This document shows, one piece after another, positions 1 through 9,786 of a stretch of 60,107 bases of DNA (position 1 is its first letter; each line of letters starts with the position of its first letter). The DNA comes from Candidatus Thorarchaeota archaeon (GTDB lineage Archaea > Asgardarchaeota > Thorarchaeia > Thorarchaeales > Thorarchaeaceae). Under the pieces are notes generated by a model. The model worked only from the letters and a program-made list of their open reading frames with translations. It ran no database searches and was not told where the DNA came from. The stretch is taken from the NCBI GenBank assembly GCA_004524445.1, contig SDNP01000018.1:1-60107 (forward strand). The letters are read 5' to 3'. Both the position numbers and the translations under genes were made by a program.

Positions 1-2726
1 ATCCTATCGACAATGGATTTGACTTCTTTTCCATGTTTCCGAAATCTATCCTGGGACATCAGATGCTTCATAATATCACCAATATTCAAAGATACGTCGT
101 TCTCACGTATGCTATCCATGGCGGCAAACATCCATTGAGGAGCAACGTACAGATGAGCAGTTTCCGCGTCTTCTCCTTTCAATAGCTTGGTAATTTCTCG
201 AATATCGCCAATTGTGGACTGAACCACTTCCAGTGCCTTTTCTACCGATAAGTCAATCAATGATTCATCCGCTTGTGGCCAGGGTGCAAATGAAACAAAT
301 CCCTCGCCATTCAGGATGGACCATAGTTCCTCAGAAACGTGTGGTGTCATGGGGGCAACCAATCGCACCCAGATATCACAGACATAAGCCATCGTACCAT
401 TGACCTCTTCTTCAGGAATATCTGAGCGTTGCAGATACCGGTTGACGGCCCGTGTCATCTCCGAGGTGGAGTAAATGGCATAGTCTCTTAATCGGAAGTT
501 CTCTAGAAATTCGGTGCTATCCCTCACTATGGAGTTAACCTTTGATAGCAACCACTGTGTCATCTTGGACGGTTTGTCTTCCTTTCTGAAGGCCTTTGGT
601 TCTTTGTCAGAGAAGCGTTTGATGATATTCATGAACTGCTGTAATCTGTTCTTCACCGCGGGTACGTCTCTCTCACGCCAATCCATCAGACTACCCGGTT
701 CTGCTGCAGAGATTACGTACGTTCTGTACACATCAGCCCCGTACTTCTTTGGAATCTCAACCAACGGAATGACATTACCCTTACTCTTTGACATCTTCCC
801 ACCCTCCATATTCACGTGTTCATTCAGACTGATGCATTGTATCCAGTGTTCCTTGGGGAATATGGCGACATGATGGAAGATGGCAAAGCTCAGATGGTTT
901 GAGATGTGAGATGGCGCAGTATGTCGCTGATCATTGGGATACCAGTACAAGAACTCATCGCGCATCGTCTTTAGTAGTGACGCGTCGATGTTAGCTTCCT
1001 CAGATACCGCATCCGGCTTACCCTTGCCTAGAAACACGTAGTCAAAGAACGCAGGAATCAATTGATTGTGCTTCAAGTTATTGTTCTTGATGTGATGGGC
1101 AATGGTGTAGAATGCCATATAGATAGTCGAATCAGACAGGCTCTCGATAATCCATTCATCATCAAATGGTAGACGCGTTCCAATGCCACGCTTTCGTGCA
1201 CAAGGCCTCTGCTTCAGCCAGTCGAATGTGGCCTCAAATAGATTCCTGAAAATCTCGGGAACGATACACATGTCATCTAAAGCTTTCCGAGCCTGTTCTT
1301 TCCAGTTTCCACTGGTATAATCTAAGAACCATTGACCAGAGAAAACTCCAACTTGGATATCAGTTCCACATTTGCAGATAACAGGTCGCGTATCTGGCTC
1401 GAAAAACACATCACTAGAGTTGCTCTCTCGCATCCATCCGATGATATCCTCTTTGACATCCTTGATTCGACGTTCTGAAAACTGCATGCAATTGTCTTTC
1501 ATGACGCCATCGTAAAACTCTGCTTTGTAGATCTCTTGCGTTGCTTCCTCCAACTTCTCGGACTCGTCTTGAGACTCTATTCCTCGCGAATCCACAGCTT
1601 CTTTCGCTGGAAATTCACCATATCCTTCGATATCTATCATGCTGATAATCTCGATTTCCCTCACTTCCTCAGCAGAGATGTCAAATTTCTCCAAGGGAGT
1701 TGGATCATCCCACAAATCCCGCAGAGCTACATAGTCAAATGGAGCGTGACCAGGGACTGAGTAGACAACGCCTGTCGCATTCTCAGGATTCACAAAAGGA
1801 CCAGGGAGGATGAGTAAATCTTTGTCCTCATGTAATGCCTTAAAGCGCTCGCCAATAATCTCTTCACCAGGAAATTCTTCCATGATCTCAATCTCTTTGG
1901 CCTGCAAGCGGAGCTTCTCAGCAGCCTCCTTGGATACAACCCATTTTTCCTCCTTGAACATTGCTTCATCATTGACTTCTACCCAGACATAGGTTGCCGA
2001 GGGGTTGATCCACATATTGGTTATACCAAAGATGGTTTCAGGTCGCAATGTTGCAGCAACCAGATATCCATCCTTGAAAGGAAACTTGATGGCTGTAAAT
2101 TCCTTTATCTTGGCGGTTTCGCCCTCTAAGAGATCATCTTCACCAACAGGATTTCCGCAGCTGGGGCAGTAGAGCAGAGGATAGTTCCCCTGACCTATGT
2201 ATCCTTTGTCCATGAATTTCTCATATTGCCATTCAATGAACTTGTTGTAGATTGGGTCTCCTGTTGTGAATTTTCTCCGCCAGTCGATGCTATAGCCCAA
2301 GGCGTCAAAATCCTTGGAAATAACATCAGCAAAGAACTCTGCAGTCTTCCAAGCATCAGTGAATTCCGCCATCTGTTTTTGTACTTCTTCTTCAGTGTCA
2401 AAATATAGACGAAGGTCCCTCTCATATTGTTCAATGGCATCGGGATCACCCTCCTTGATTCTATCAACCATGCCTTGGATGGGGGTTCCGGTCATGTGAG
2501 ACGCCATTGGGAAGAGGACATTGTAACCCTGCATCCGCTTCCAACGAGCAATCAAGTCGCCTATAGTGTAGGTTCGTCCATGGCCGATATGCAACGCTCC
2601 ATTGACGTATGGATAAGGTACAGTCAGGAAGAATTTCTCTCTCGTTTCGCCCGGGTCTGCCTCAAAGACCTTCTCTTGTTTCCATCTCTTCTGCCATTTT
2701 CTCTCTATTTCGGCAAACTCACTCAT
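1..2726 (-). CDS. leuS: Leucyl-tRNA synthetase (3' end cut by window)
   Basis: Class I aminoacyl-tRNA synthetase that charges tRNA-Leu in the cytoplasm. The reading frame is open from the ATG at 2726-2724 to base 1, about 908 codons; archaeal/eukaryal LeuRS are about 950-1000 residues, so only the C-terminal tip is missing. The HIGH signature is read on the minus strand at 2591-2580 (residues 46-49, context LHIGHGRTYT), and KMSKS at 797-783. A zinc-ribbon piece YCPSCGNPVGEDDL lies in the CP1/editing half, as in the archaeal type. A TATA box sits about 50 bases upstream. Shorter open frames on both strands inside this interval are shadows. Confidence 0.95.
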   Translation of the reverse strand, partial: MSEFAEIERKWQKRWKQEKVFEADPGETREKFFLTVPYPYVNGALHIGHGRTYTIGDLIARWKRMQGYNVLFPMASHMTGTPIQGMVDRIKEGDPDAIEQYERDLRLYFDTEEEVQKQMAEFTDAWKTAEFFADVISKDFDALGYSIDWRRKFTTGDPIYNKFIEWQYEKFMDKGYIGQGNYPLLYCPSCGNPVGEDDLLEGETAKIKEFTAIKFPFKDGYLVAATLRPETIFGITNMWINPSATYVWVEVNDEAMFKEEKWVVSKEAAEKLRLQAKEIEIMEEFPGEEIIGERFKALHEDKDLLILPGPFVNPENATGVVYSVPGHAPFDYVALRDLWDDPTPLEKFDISAEEVREIEIISMIDIEGYGEFPAKEAVDSRGIESQDESEKLEEATQEIYKAEFYDGVMKDNCMQFSERRIKDVKEDIIGWMRESNSSDVFFEPDTRPVICKCGTDIQVGVFSGQWFLDYTSGNWKEQARKALDDMCIVPEIFRNLFEATFDWLKQRPCARKRGIGTRLPFDDEWIIESLSDSTIYMAFYTIAHHIKNNNLKHNQLIPAFFDYVFLGKGKPDAVSEEANIDASLLKTMRDEFLYWYPNDQRHTAPSHISNHLSFAIFHHVAIFPKEHWIQCISLNEHVNMEGGKMSKSKGNVIPLVEIPKKYGADVYRTYVISAAEPGSLMDWRERDVPAVKNRLQQFMNIIKRFSDKEPKAFRKEDKPSKMTQWLLSKVNSIVRDSTEFLENFRLRDYAIYSTSEMTRAVNRYLQRSDIPEEEVNGTMAYVCDIWVRLVAPMTPHVSEELWSILNGEGFVSFAPWPQADESLIDLSVEKALEVVQSTIGDIREITKLLKGEDAETAHLYVAPQWMFAAMDSIRENDVSLNIGDIMKHLMSQDRFRKHGKEVKSIVDR

Positions 2727-2777
2727 CTTTGGAGACCTCTGGTAAGGTAGTGATTAGTCGGTTGTGAACAGAATCCG

Positions 2778-2786
2778 CTATAAAGG
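2778..2786 (-). promoter_or_regulatory. TATA box of leuS
   Basis: On the minus strand this reads CCTTTATAG, centred about 55 bases before the leuS ATG, so transcription would start near 2755 and give a leader of roughly 25-30 bases. Typical archaeal TATA sequence and spacing; transcription start inferred. Confidence 0.5.
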
Positions 2787-2980
2787 ACTCGCAAAAAGAG
2801 CTTCTTTCATCTAAGAAGAACGCAATCCAACCTAGGTTCACATCCACTTTTTTAGATACATGAACCGCTTTTTAGACCTATGGTCAGCTGCAGTTGACCT
2901 AATTGCAATGGTATTCTTCGACGATGTCATTTCACTATAGTTATAATGTGCGTTGTTTAGATTACCAATGGTGTAACTCA

Positions 2981-3202
2981 TTGGCTATCAAAGTGATAAT
3001 TGATCAAGAAGAATGCATAATGTGTGGAACATGCGAAGATTTGTGTCCAGAGGTCTTTGTTCTCGGAGAGGATGATATAGCGGAAATAGTCGAAGAATAC
3101 CAGACTGAAGATACTGCGCATGGGGAAATACCTGAAGAGCAGGAGGAATGCGCACAATCTGCAGCAGATGCATGTCCCGTGGCGATAATCCACTTAACCT
3201 AG
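2981..3202 (+). CDS. Small 4Fe-4S ferredoxin
   Basis: Single-cluster ferredoxin of about 73 residues, a soluble electron carrier. The motif CIMCGTCEDLCP supplies three cluster cysteines near the N-terminus, and the fourth is in the C-terminal DACPVAI. The acidic insert between them (EEYQTEDTAHGEIPEEQEE) is common in archaeal mono-cluster ferredoxins. An upstream ATG would add 26 residues unlike the family; the TTG at 2981 gives MAIKVIIDQEEC, which fits, and a TATA-like TTATAATG at 2941-2948 is placed for a short leader. Partner enzymes are not evident nearby. Confidence 0.8.
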   Translation: MAIKVIIDQEECIMCGTCEDLCPEVFVLGEDDIAEIVEEYQTEDTAHGEIPEEQEECAQSAADACPVAIIHLT

Positions 3203-3277
3203 ATTCACTCTGACTGACAATCAAGCGGCATTACTGCATAATTCCCTTTGAGAATAATGCCGCGTTTTTCGATTTTT

Positions 3278-4114
3278 CTATTGTAACTCAGACCCGATTC
3301 CGGACGGTATTGGTCCCTCTGGGAAGTTGAACCTTGTTCCACAGTTCTGGCATTGTATCTTTCCCTGTGAATCAACGGAGGACTCGTCATAGAAATATGT
3401 GGCAGCGCAGTTGGGGCATTTTGCTCTACGTGCTGTTTTCGAGGGCTTGCCCATGTCATACACCTTACCTTTTTCAAAATGCAAAGCCACGAATCTTCCA
3501 ATAAAACCATAGATAGGAGTATAGACAATAAGGAATAGAAACTGCAGGAGAATATACAGTGTTAGGTCAAGCGTTGCTCGGATAAAATTCACTATAAGAA
3601 TTGGAATTCCAACGACTACGATTAGCACCAAGAGGGCAAGACCATGTCCTAGGAGTGCCTTCCAATCTGGTTTGGCGTCTATTGACCAGAAATACCCGGA
3701 CAACCCCATATTGATCCAGCCAGCTAGAATGAGCATTGCCATGATTCCAATAACCAATCCAAATATACTCCCCAGAGCAATGAAAATTGCTAGAAAGAAA
3801 ATCCAAAAGAAGGAACCTAGTCCAAATATCAATGTAAGCAAAAAGCCTTGGGCGAATAATTTCGGAAGGTCCTGAATGATGCTTCTTTCAACATTCTCGG
3901 GTCGTTTACCCCAAGGGATATACTCTTCTTCTGGCTCTTCAAGCGGCATCACCTTAGGGGGAACTGCACTTTCTTGGATACTTGCCTCCATAGGTTTTCC
4001 GCAATTTTGGCACTCTACAAACCCGTCATCATCAATATGCTTCTTCGAATAGAGATATGATGCTCCACAACGGGGACACTCGATTCGTAGCTTATCCTGC
4101 GTTTCTAAATCCAA
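3278..4114 (-). CDS. Membrane protein with a zinc ribbon at each end
   Basis: A 278-residue protein of unknown function. Residues about 13-40 form a ribbon of the MJ0042-like type (CPRCGASYLY then CQNCGKP). A second ribbon occurs near the C-terminus (CPNCAATYFY then CQNCGTRFNF). Between them, roughly residues 85-210, are three or four strongly hydrophobic segments, so both ribbons probably face the same compartment. The two ribbons resemble each other, suggesting internal duplication around a membrane core. A TATA-like GCATAAATC lies about 27 bases before the ATG. No function should be assigned from sequence alone. Confidence 0.8.
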   Translation of the reverse strand: MDLETQDKLRIECPRCGASYLYSKKHIDDDGFVECQNCGKPMEASIQESAVPPKVMPLEEPEEEYIPWGKRPENVERSIIQDLPKLFAQGFLLTLIFGLGSFFWIFFLAIFIALGSIFGLVIGIMAMLILAGWINMGLSGYFWSIDAKPDWKALLGHGLALLVLIVVVGIPILIVNFIRATLDLTLYILLQFLFLIVYTPIYGFIGRFVALHFEKGKVYDMGKPSKTARRAKCPNCAATYFYDESSVDSQGKIQCQNCGTRFNFPEGPIPSGIGSELQ

Positions 4115-4207
4115 CTGAATGTGCCCTCCGAAATCCGATTTATGCTATATTGACATTCTTTTCTGGTATATTAAAAACTTGGTTCCTACTCCAAGAAACC
4201 ACCCCAT

Positions 4208-5014
4208 TCATTCGGATTTCACTATACGTAGTTTCTCACAATACTTCTGCATACCAGCAGTGGAGCTCAAGACCTGCCTAAGGTTCCGTTTTGTTTGAGC
4301 GGTAATCTCAATGGCAGTTTCCTTCCTGATGATGGAGAGTTCCTCGATTAGCTCGGAAATCAATTCGGATGGCATCGTGAGCGGATTGACAACCGGAATA
4401 TCGCTTTCTACCAAGAGTAGGTCATAGGGGGTGTGTTCTGCAATCTCCCTTGTGCGCTTCCACAGCGGGTTGCGATCCTTGAACTCCTGAAGAATCCCCC
4501 GCCCAATTGATATCATGAAATCATTATCGATAACTCTTGATAGTGACTCAACTGGCCCCTCGTAGCCATGAAGAATCACTCCAGCAGGGTTGTATGTTTC
4601 CAGAATAGAGAGAACCTCTCGTTCTGCGCCAGCACAATGAACATTGACCGTTTTATCATATTCACACGCAGCCTCAAGAATTGATTCAAAGACTTTTTTC
4701 TGGGCATTAAGTATTGACTCATCGAATGCCCCTTTATTATCTAAGCCAATTTCGCCAATTACACCAGCAGAAACCACCTCTTGATAGATTTCATCTAGTC
4801 GATTCTTATGGTGCGGAGCAACCTTTGGGTGTATACCAAAACTGGGAATGATGCAGTCGGATTCGTGAATGCACGACTCGGTCTCATGAAATGTCGCAAA
4901 ATCAGAGGATACCGCTATCACGACCATATTGGTGTCTTCAATGTCCTTTATTGCCCGTTCAATTTTGTCCCCGTACACAGTCAAGTGACAATGCGCATCT
5001 ATCATATCTACCAC
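4208..5014 (-). CDS. TatD-family metal-dependent hydrolase
   Basis: TIM-barrel metallohydrolase of the TatD/amidohydrolase group; family members include 3'-5' DNA exonucleases. Metal-site motifs appear in order: DAHCHL at the N-terminus, GEIGLD mid-protein, NVHC, ILHGY, and ESDIP near the C-terminus. The 268-residue length is normal for TatD. The start is either this codon (MVDMIDAHCHL) or the next ATG three codons on, which puts DAHCH closer to the terminus. It is divergent from the next gene. The physiological substrate is unknown. Confidence 0.85.
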   Translation of the reverse strand: MVDMIDAHCHLTVYGDKIERAIKDIEDTNMVVIAVSSDFATFHETESCIHESDCIIPSFGIHPKVAPHHKNRLDEIYQEVVSAGVIGEIGLDNKGAFDESILNAQKKVFESILEAACEYDKTVNVHCAGAEREVLSILETYNPAGVILHGYEGPVESLSRVIDNDFMISIGRGILQEFKDRNPLWKRTREIAEHTPYDLLLVESDIPVVNPLTMPSELISELIEELSIIRKETAIEITAQTKRNLRQVLSSTAGMQKYCEKLRIVKSE

Positions 5015-5153
5015 ATAGCCTGAAGTTCAAATGGACACCCACAACCTCCACTTACTGAACTCCATTCCCACGATACAAACAACAAATAGCCTATTAACAT
5101 TTTGCGAAGTTCATTCCTTTTTTGTTGAAAATCTAGCATGGCCGGATGGTATT

Positions 5154-5161
5154 GTTTATAG
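5154..5161 (+). promoter_or_regulatory. TATA box for the 5185 gene
   Basis: TTTATAGT centred about 27 bases upstream of the ATG at 5185, the spacing expected for a leaderless archaeal transcript. It supports 5185 rather than the earlier ATG at 5146 as the start. Confidence 0.45.
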
Positions 5162-5184
5162 TCCATTATCAAACGGAACACCGC

Positions 5185-5883
5185 ATGCCCCAGAGCAAGG
5201 ATGGATTGAGCAAGCAGAGAAACAGTCCTATTCATGACTGGTTTATGGACGAACACGGCGAATTCATAGATTTGCATGCTCAACTTCATACCTATAGTGA
5301 AGTTATTGATTTCTTGAAGCATGTTGAGGATGAATATTCAATCAAAGAATATAGTAACGGCAATAATGCAGGAGCGAGGTGGCTATTCCAAATCTATTCT
5401 CGCGAGTTCATTCAGCAGGTGGCTGATATCGTAGAAAACATACTCCGTGAAATCGATATGGATGGACCTATCCTTGAAGTAATGGCGGGTGATGGTAGAC
5501 TGGCGGACTTTCTGAGACCTCTACTTGAGAGAGAATATATTGCCACTGATGTCAAGTCCAAGAGATATAATATCGCGTATCCAAAATGGATTCATGAACT
5601 AGATGCAGAGGATGCAATTGCAGAATTCAATCCAGCCATTGCGATTATGTCATGGGAACCATATCTTTCCACAAAGAGCATTGAGATTGTGGATAGTGGC
5701 ATTCCGCTCATGTGGATCGGAAATCCGGAGCGTTGTGGGCACTTTGATCTCTTTGATAGAAAGCATGCAGGATTAGATTGTGCCTTCTGCGTTAGTAGAC
5801 ATGACAGGATTCAGGAGGAAGAATTCGTCACAGGTATATTTCTTTTCAACATCGACCTAGATAGTTGCTCTTCTATTCTCTAA
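5185..5883 (+). CDS. Methyltransferase-like protein of unknown substrate
   Basis: The centre carries ILEVMAGDGRLADFL followed by YIATDVKS, the pattern of the SAM-binding motif I and the acidic residue ending strand 2 in class I Rossmann methyltransferases; IAIMSWEPYL is in the motif IV region. The N-terminal 80 residues are a helical extension. The C-terminal part contains CGHFDLFDRKHAGLDC, so cysteines and histidines cluster there. The start at 5185 is chosen because of the TATA box 27 bases upstream; an in-frame ATG at 5146 would add 13 residues. Substrate class (protein, RNA, small molecule) cannot be told. Confidence 0.65.
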   Translation: MPQSKDGLSKQRNSPIHDWFMDEHGEFIDLHAQLHTYSEVIDFLKHVEDEYSIKEYSNGNNAGARWLFQIYSREFIQQVADIVENILREIDMDGPILEVMAGDGRLADFLRPLLEREYIATDVKSKRYNIAYPKWIHELDAEDAIAEFNPAIAIMSWEPYLSTKSIEIVDSGIPLMWIGNPERCGHFDLFDRKHAGLDCAFCVSRHDRIQEEEFVTGIFLFNIDLDSCSSIL

Positions 5884-5961
5884 TGGTTTGCCTAATTCGC
5901 CCTATGTTTCAGATCATATTTGTGATGTGTCTGTAGATTCTGAGAACCACAGGGGAGGTCT

Positions 5962-6900
5962 CTATTCAGGGAGATTGATTGTATGGTTCCCGTCCGAGTC
6001 AAAGGTAATCCGCATCAGGTCACGAGCAAGCATCGAATTTGCAAAGACTTCTTTAGCTTCAGACAATATCGTTTGTCCATCACCATATCGAGGGCTATAA
6101 TGAGTGAGCAGTAGGAGCTCAACATCAGCGTCCTCTGCAATCTCGGCAGCTTCTCTCGCTGTTGTATGCCCACGTTCATCTGCTAAATCAGCATGCTCTT
6201 CTGCATACATTGCCTCATGAACCAATAGGTTCGCATTTTTGGCTGATTCTCGGACAGCATTGCAGGGTCGAGTATCCCCCGAATATACGATCTTGATTGG
6301 CTTATCTCGTTCTCCTGTCACCTGCTCGGGTTCCACCGATACGCCTGATTCCAATTCAATTGTCTGACCAGATGCCAGCTTGCCCCATAACGGCCCCTCT
6401 GGAACACCTATCTCTCTCGCTTTCTCCGGCAAGAAAGGGCCTGTTGCCCGTTGGTAGATGAATTCATAGCCAAGTGTAAATCCTCTATGGTCGACTTGAA
6501 AGGCACGAATTCCGGCATCTTCCTGCTCAAAGACTATACCTTCTTCTATGGCATGTACGGTTGTGGGAAAGGTTGTTCCGAGATTGATTGTGTTTTGATT
6601 TACTCTAACAAAATCTAACAAAGGAGCAGGTCCAAACACTTGGAGGGGACGCTCCCTACCTAAGAGAGAGAATCGCAACAAAAGACCACCAAGTCCCAAC
6701 ACATGATCCGCATGAATGTGGGAAATGAATATTGCCATGTGCTTGTTCATTCCTGCATTTGCCTCAACAAAGCGCCTCTGAACATCCTCTCCGGCGTCAA
6801 AGAGAAGATTCCATCCCTCATAACGTATCAAATATGCAGGGTGATTTCGTCCGGGAAGGGGGATTGAACCGCCCGAGCCTAGAACTACAAATTCAATCAT
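5962..6900 (-). CDS. rnz: Ribonuclease Z (tRNA 3' processing)
   Basis: Metallo-beta-lactamase endonuclease that removes 3' trailers from tRNA precursors. Residues about 60-66 read SHIHADH, the HxHxDH zinc motif, preceded by NLLFDAGEDVQRRF. Downstream histidine/aspartate ligands appear in YSGDTRPC, the HEAMY block and LLLTHYSPRY near the C-terminus. At 312 residues it is the short RNase Z form. The window contains a tRNA-Ser with encoded CCA and an intron, so this enzyme and EndA (30175) are plausible partners in tRNA maturation. Confidence 0.92.
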   Translation of the reverse strand: MIEFVVLGSGGSIPLPGRNHPAYLIRYEGWNLLFDAGEDVQRRFVEANAGMNKHMAIFISHIHADHVLGLGGLLLRFSLLGRERPLQVFGPAPLLDFVRVNQNTINLGTTFPTTVHAIEEGIVFEQEDAGIRAFQVDHRGFTLGYEFIYQRATGPFLPEKAREIGVPEGPLWGKLASGQTIELESGVSVEPEQVTGERDKPIKIVYSGDTRPCNAVRESAKNANLLVHEAMYAEEHADLADERGHTTAREAAEIAEDADVELLLLTHYSPRYGDGQTILSEAKEVFANSMLARDLMRITFDSDGNHTINLPE

Positions 6901-6956
6901 TACAACTCTGGTCTAGAATTGTGCAGACTGATTGATATTGTTTGCTCAGTCGCAAA

Positions 6957-8327
6957 TCAAGCCAGATCCAGTGGAAGATTCGTTGATTCAGCATTACTTC
7001 GCATTGTAGGGTAGGTTGTGATATCGATATCATCTGAGTCCCAAAGCCAATTTCCAACCATGTGGTCATAACGGTTTGAGAATCTGAAGGAGGAAGACAA
7101 ACTGGCATCCATTTTGTATAGCTGAAATTCTCTCACCATGAGGTTCTCTGAGGTCAAAGCTTCAATAATCGTTTCCGCACCGCCCGCGGGCAAAGCTGTT
7201 GTTAACAACACCTTCCGTTCCCGATGATTCTCTATATTACTGATTTGACTGATATAGGTTAGAGGGAGCCGTTTCCATGCATGCATTATCTTTGCTGACA
7301 CTGCGGGAGTACATGTTCCGATGATCCGATCCGTAAAGAGGGGTACTGAAATCCGAGCGCGAGGGATAGCCAGCTTCTTTGACTGAATTTTTGAACGATA
7401 ACGATACACCATGCTTTCTGATGCATCTACGCTATCAGCAATCTCTCGTGCACTGGCATTGTAGTCTTCCATTAAATGATCTATAATCATTACTTCTGTT
7501 TCTGACATCTTGGGCGGAAATGATAATTTTGAAACCGTGGGGAGTTCACCCATAGCAAGATCATGATCCGTTCGGAGTAGTAGTCTGAAGTGTAGCTCGT
7601 TCACATGCCAGCGTTTCTTTCTTCGGTCATAGTATTTCGCAGAAAAATGTGGCTTCCCTGTAGACAGCCTCCATGCGGTCGCTGATTGAGAATCACGCCG
7701 AAGAGTTCGAACAACCCTAAGAATTTGGTCCCGGTAGTTAGAAGGAAATAATGCAATGAGGAAGACACGGCGTATCGGGCCATCGACGAAAAGATATCGA
7801 GTGATGTAAGGAGAGATGAGGAGAGTCTCAGGTTCCTCTAATTCGATGAGTATCCGATCAAGTCCAAGTTTGGCGACATTGGGAATAGACTTGAATTCCA
7901 AAATAGAGGTCGATTGTAACTGTTCTATGGCACGTCTTGTCTGTCCATATGACAAATCTATCTGTCGTGCGAGATCTTTGATTGAGAGGTGAGGACATTT
8001 GAGTAGCCCGGTAATTGCCTTTACCTCTGTTCCATTCAGTTTGCTTACCTTACGGTTCCAGACACGCTTAATCAGATTGAGCAATACATCTTGAGATACT
8101 ACTTCGATTCCGCCGAGGCCTATCAAGTCTTCCAGACGCCCGAGGACCGCATCATAGAGATTACCCTTGTAGGTTGCAAGATACTCTCTTAGCTGACCGA
8201 CTTCTGGCCCAGGTTGAAATATACCCGCATCATCTTCGCACTGCATATTTTTGAGAGCCTGCAATAGTGCCGCAGCTGAATGGGAGAGGTTGTTGTCGAT
8301 TCTGGTTTCAATTTTTATGTCGTTCAT
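6957..8327 (-). CDS. Transcription regulator with two winged helix-turn-helix units
   Basis: About 456 residues. One HTH is near residues 115-150 (LSIKDLARQIDLSYGQTRRA), a second near residues 285-330 (NASAREIADSVDASESMVYR); each is followed by an alpha/beta stretch, reminiscent of duplicated Lrp/AsnC-like architecture seen in archaeal regulators. No ligand domain is recognised with certainty. The ATG at 8327 has GGGAG nine bases upstream, so it is preferred to the ATG at 8348. It sits downstream of a TrmB regulator on the same strand; the two may be co-regulated. Confidence 0.75.
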   Translation of the reverse strand: MNDIKIETRIDNNLSHSAAALLQALKNMQCEDDAGIFQPGPEVGQLREYLATYKGNLYDAVLGRLEDLIGLGGIEVVSQDVLLNLIKRVWNRKVSKLNGTEVKAITGLLKCPHLSIKDLARQIDLSYGQTRRAIEQLQSTSILEFKSIPNVAKLGLDRILIELEEPETLLISPYITRYLFVDGPIRRVFLIALFPSNYRDQILRVVRTLRRDSQSATAWRLSTGKPHFSAKYYDRRKKRWHVNELHFRLLLRTDHDLAMGELPTVSKLSFPPKMSETEVMIIDHLMEDYNASAREIADSVDASESMVYRYRSKIQSKKLAIPRARISVPLFTDRIIGTCTPAVSAKIMHAWKRLPLTYISQISNIENHRERKVLLTTALPAGGAETIIEALTSENLMVREFQLYKMDASLSSSFRFSNRYDHMVGNWLWDSDDIDITTYPTMRSNAESTNLPLDLA

Positions 8328-8402
8328 TGTTTTGCGCTCCCAAAACATAAATGAGTAGATGAAAGATAATGTGTGATTTTGTACTGTAAAACCACTAAAA
8401 AG

Positions 8403-9185
8403 CTACACGGGATTTGCTTCCTTCCAAAGCGAATTGAAGTATGTGCTCGCAATTTCAGCAAATACTGCATGGTTTGAATAGATCCCTAAGAAGGTCCTAT
8501 CTTGACCAGCACCCGCAAGCATAATCAAAGTTTCTCTCGCGTCAGTTACCATTCCAATGCCAAAGACACGAGGTCTTGTTCTAACCTCGATAGAATCGGG
8601 AAGTAAGGTTTGTACTTCTTCAGGAATATCAGCAGTCAAGACTCGAACTTTTGCTATTTTGAGTGTGAGTATTCGATCTACCACATCTGAGAGGTCCTTG
8701 AGGTCAGTATCGATATCAATAGCCTCCACATCTAGCGTAGGAACCGAGAGGACAACCTCTTCCTTCGCGGCATCAAGCATCTCCAGAGCTTTGGCAAGAA
8801 TGGCTGCTCTACCATGAAGCAAATACACATCCCGCGTTGTGACCTGAGTTTCTTGCTCGAATCGTGGCTGTAATTCCTCAACTACTGCTTTACTTGCTGT
8901 TTCTAAGCGGTTCTCCCAGGTAATCCTCACCAATCGCGTAACCTCGGTCGGAGCCTTTGGAATATACATAGTGGGTCGCCCCCGGCGCGATTGAATGAAT
9001 CCCTTCTCCTCCAATCGCCCCAGCACGTCATATACCCGTGAATAAGGAACTCCTGAATCGGAACTGATGTCAGATGCTGACATTTCTCCACCGTCGACAA
9101 GGGACACATAGCACTGCACCTCATATTCAGTCAATCCAAATTCCTTCAACGCTTTCAGAGTCTTCTCACTGACGGACATCTGCAT
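8403..9185 (-). CDS. TrmB-family transcription regulator
   Basis: Sugar-responsive type archaeal regulator. The N-terminal 75 residues are the TrmB winged helix (LTEYEVQCYVSLVDGGEMSA followed by SGVPYSRVYDVLGRLEEKGF). A long helix about 85-110 would be the dimerisation coil. The C-terminal half (VYLLHGRAAILAKAL onward) resembles the phospholipase-D-like TrmB sensor domain. Length of about 260 is right for short TrmB proteins. Start: the ATG at 9185 rather than the adjacent TTG at 9188. The effector and targets are not visible; no sugar transporter is nearby. Confidence 0.85.
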   Translation of the reverse strand: MQMSVSEKTLKALKEFGLTEYEVQCYVSLVDGGEMSASDISSDSGVPYSRVYDVLGRLEEKGFIQSRRGRPTMYIPKAPTEVTRLVRITWENRLETASKAVVEELQPRFEQETQVTTRDVYLLHGRAAILAKALEMLDAAKEEVVLSVPTLDVEAIDIDTDLKDLSDVVDRILTLKIAKVRVLTADIPEEVQTLLPDSIEVRTRPRVFGIGMVTDARETLIMLAGAGQDRTFLGIYSNHAVFAEIASTYFNSLWKEANPV

Positions 9186-9222
9186 CAATTCATATATGAT
9201 ACCAAGTCGGTCTTAAGAGTTA

Positions 9223-9786
9223 TCAGACTCGCTCCTTGTACCACTCAAGGAACTGAGTAAAAGCCCTTGTTCTGTGAGAAATGGCTATCTTCTCAGAGAA
9301 GCTCAGTTCTGCATAAGTACGTTCATTTCCCTGGGGAATGAAAATCGGGTCATAGCCAAACCCGCCACTCCCGGCTTCCTCCAGAGAGATTTCACCAATC
9401 ATCTCACCTGTGAATACTTCCACGGCATCAGAATCCGCAAATCCGACAGCTGTAACGAACCTAGCTGATCTCTTGGTCTCGCCTTTCATCAATTTTAGAA
9501 TCCCATTGACTCCGATGGTCTCTAACACAAACGCAGGATATGCCATAGGAAACCCATTGAGGGAATCAATGAATAGACCGGTGTCATCCAAGACCAGGGG
9601 TCTCTCAACCTCTGCGAATGCATACTTGGCAGCTTCGCGAGCAACGACCTCAATAGAGTTCGAGCGTACTTCCCGTTTCTCAAGAGGAGAGGTTTCGAAG
9701 TCCACCCCATAATTATTGAAGAGTGGCGTCAGTTCACGTAGCTTGTGTTCATTTTGAGTGACAAGAAGGATTCTACTGTTTGACAT
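9223..9786 (-). CDS. XTP/dITP pyrophosphatase (RdgB/HAM1)
   Basis: House-cleaning enzyme that hydrolyses non-canonical purine nucleoside triphosphates to monophosphates. Family motifs are visible: LLVTQNEHKLREL at the N-terminus (substrate loop), LVLDDTGLFID (catalytic Asp), GSGGFGYDPIFIP, and AISHRTRAF near the C-terminus. Its 187 residues match the family. It overlaps the upstream oxidoreductase by 14 bases, so the two are probably translated from one mRNA together with the M20 peptidase. Confidence 0.93.
   Translation of the reverse strand: MSNSRILLVTQNEHKLRELTPLFNNYGVDFETSPLEKREVRSNSIEVVAREAAKYAFAEVERPLVLDDTGLFIDSLNGFPMAYPAFVLETIGVNGILKLMKGETKRSARFVTAVGFADSDAVEVFTGEMIGEISLEEAGSGGFGYDPIFIPQGNERTYAELSFSEKIAISHRTRAFTQFLEWYKERV

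Noticed and set aside
514..873. 119-aa open frame on the plus strand
   Set aside because: It lies inside leuS on the other strand and has no family features; a shadow.
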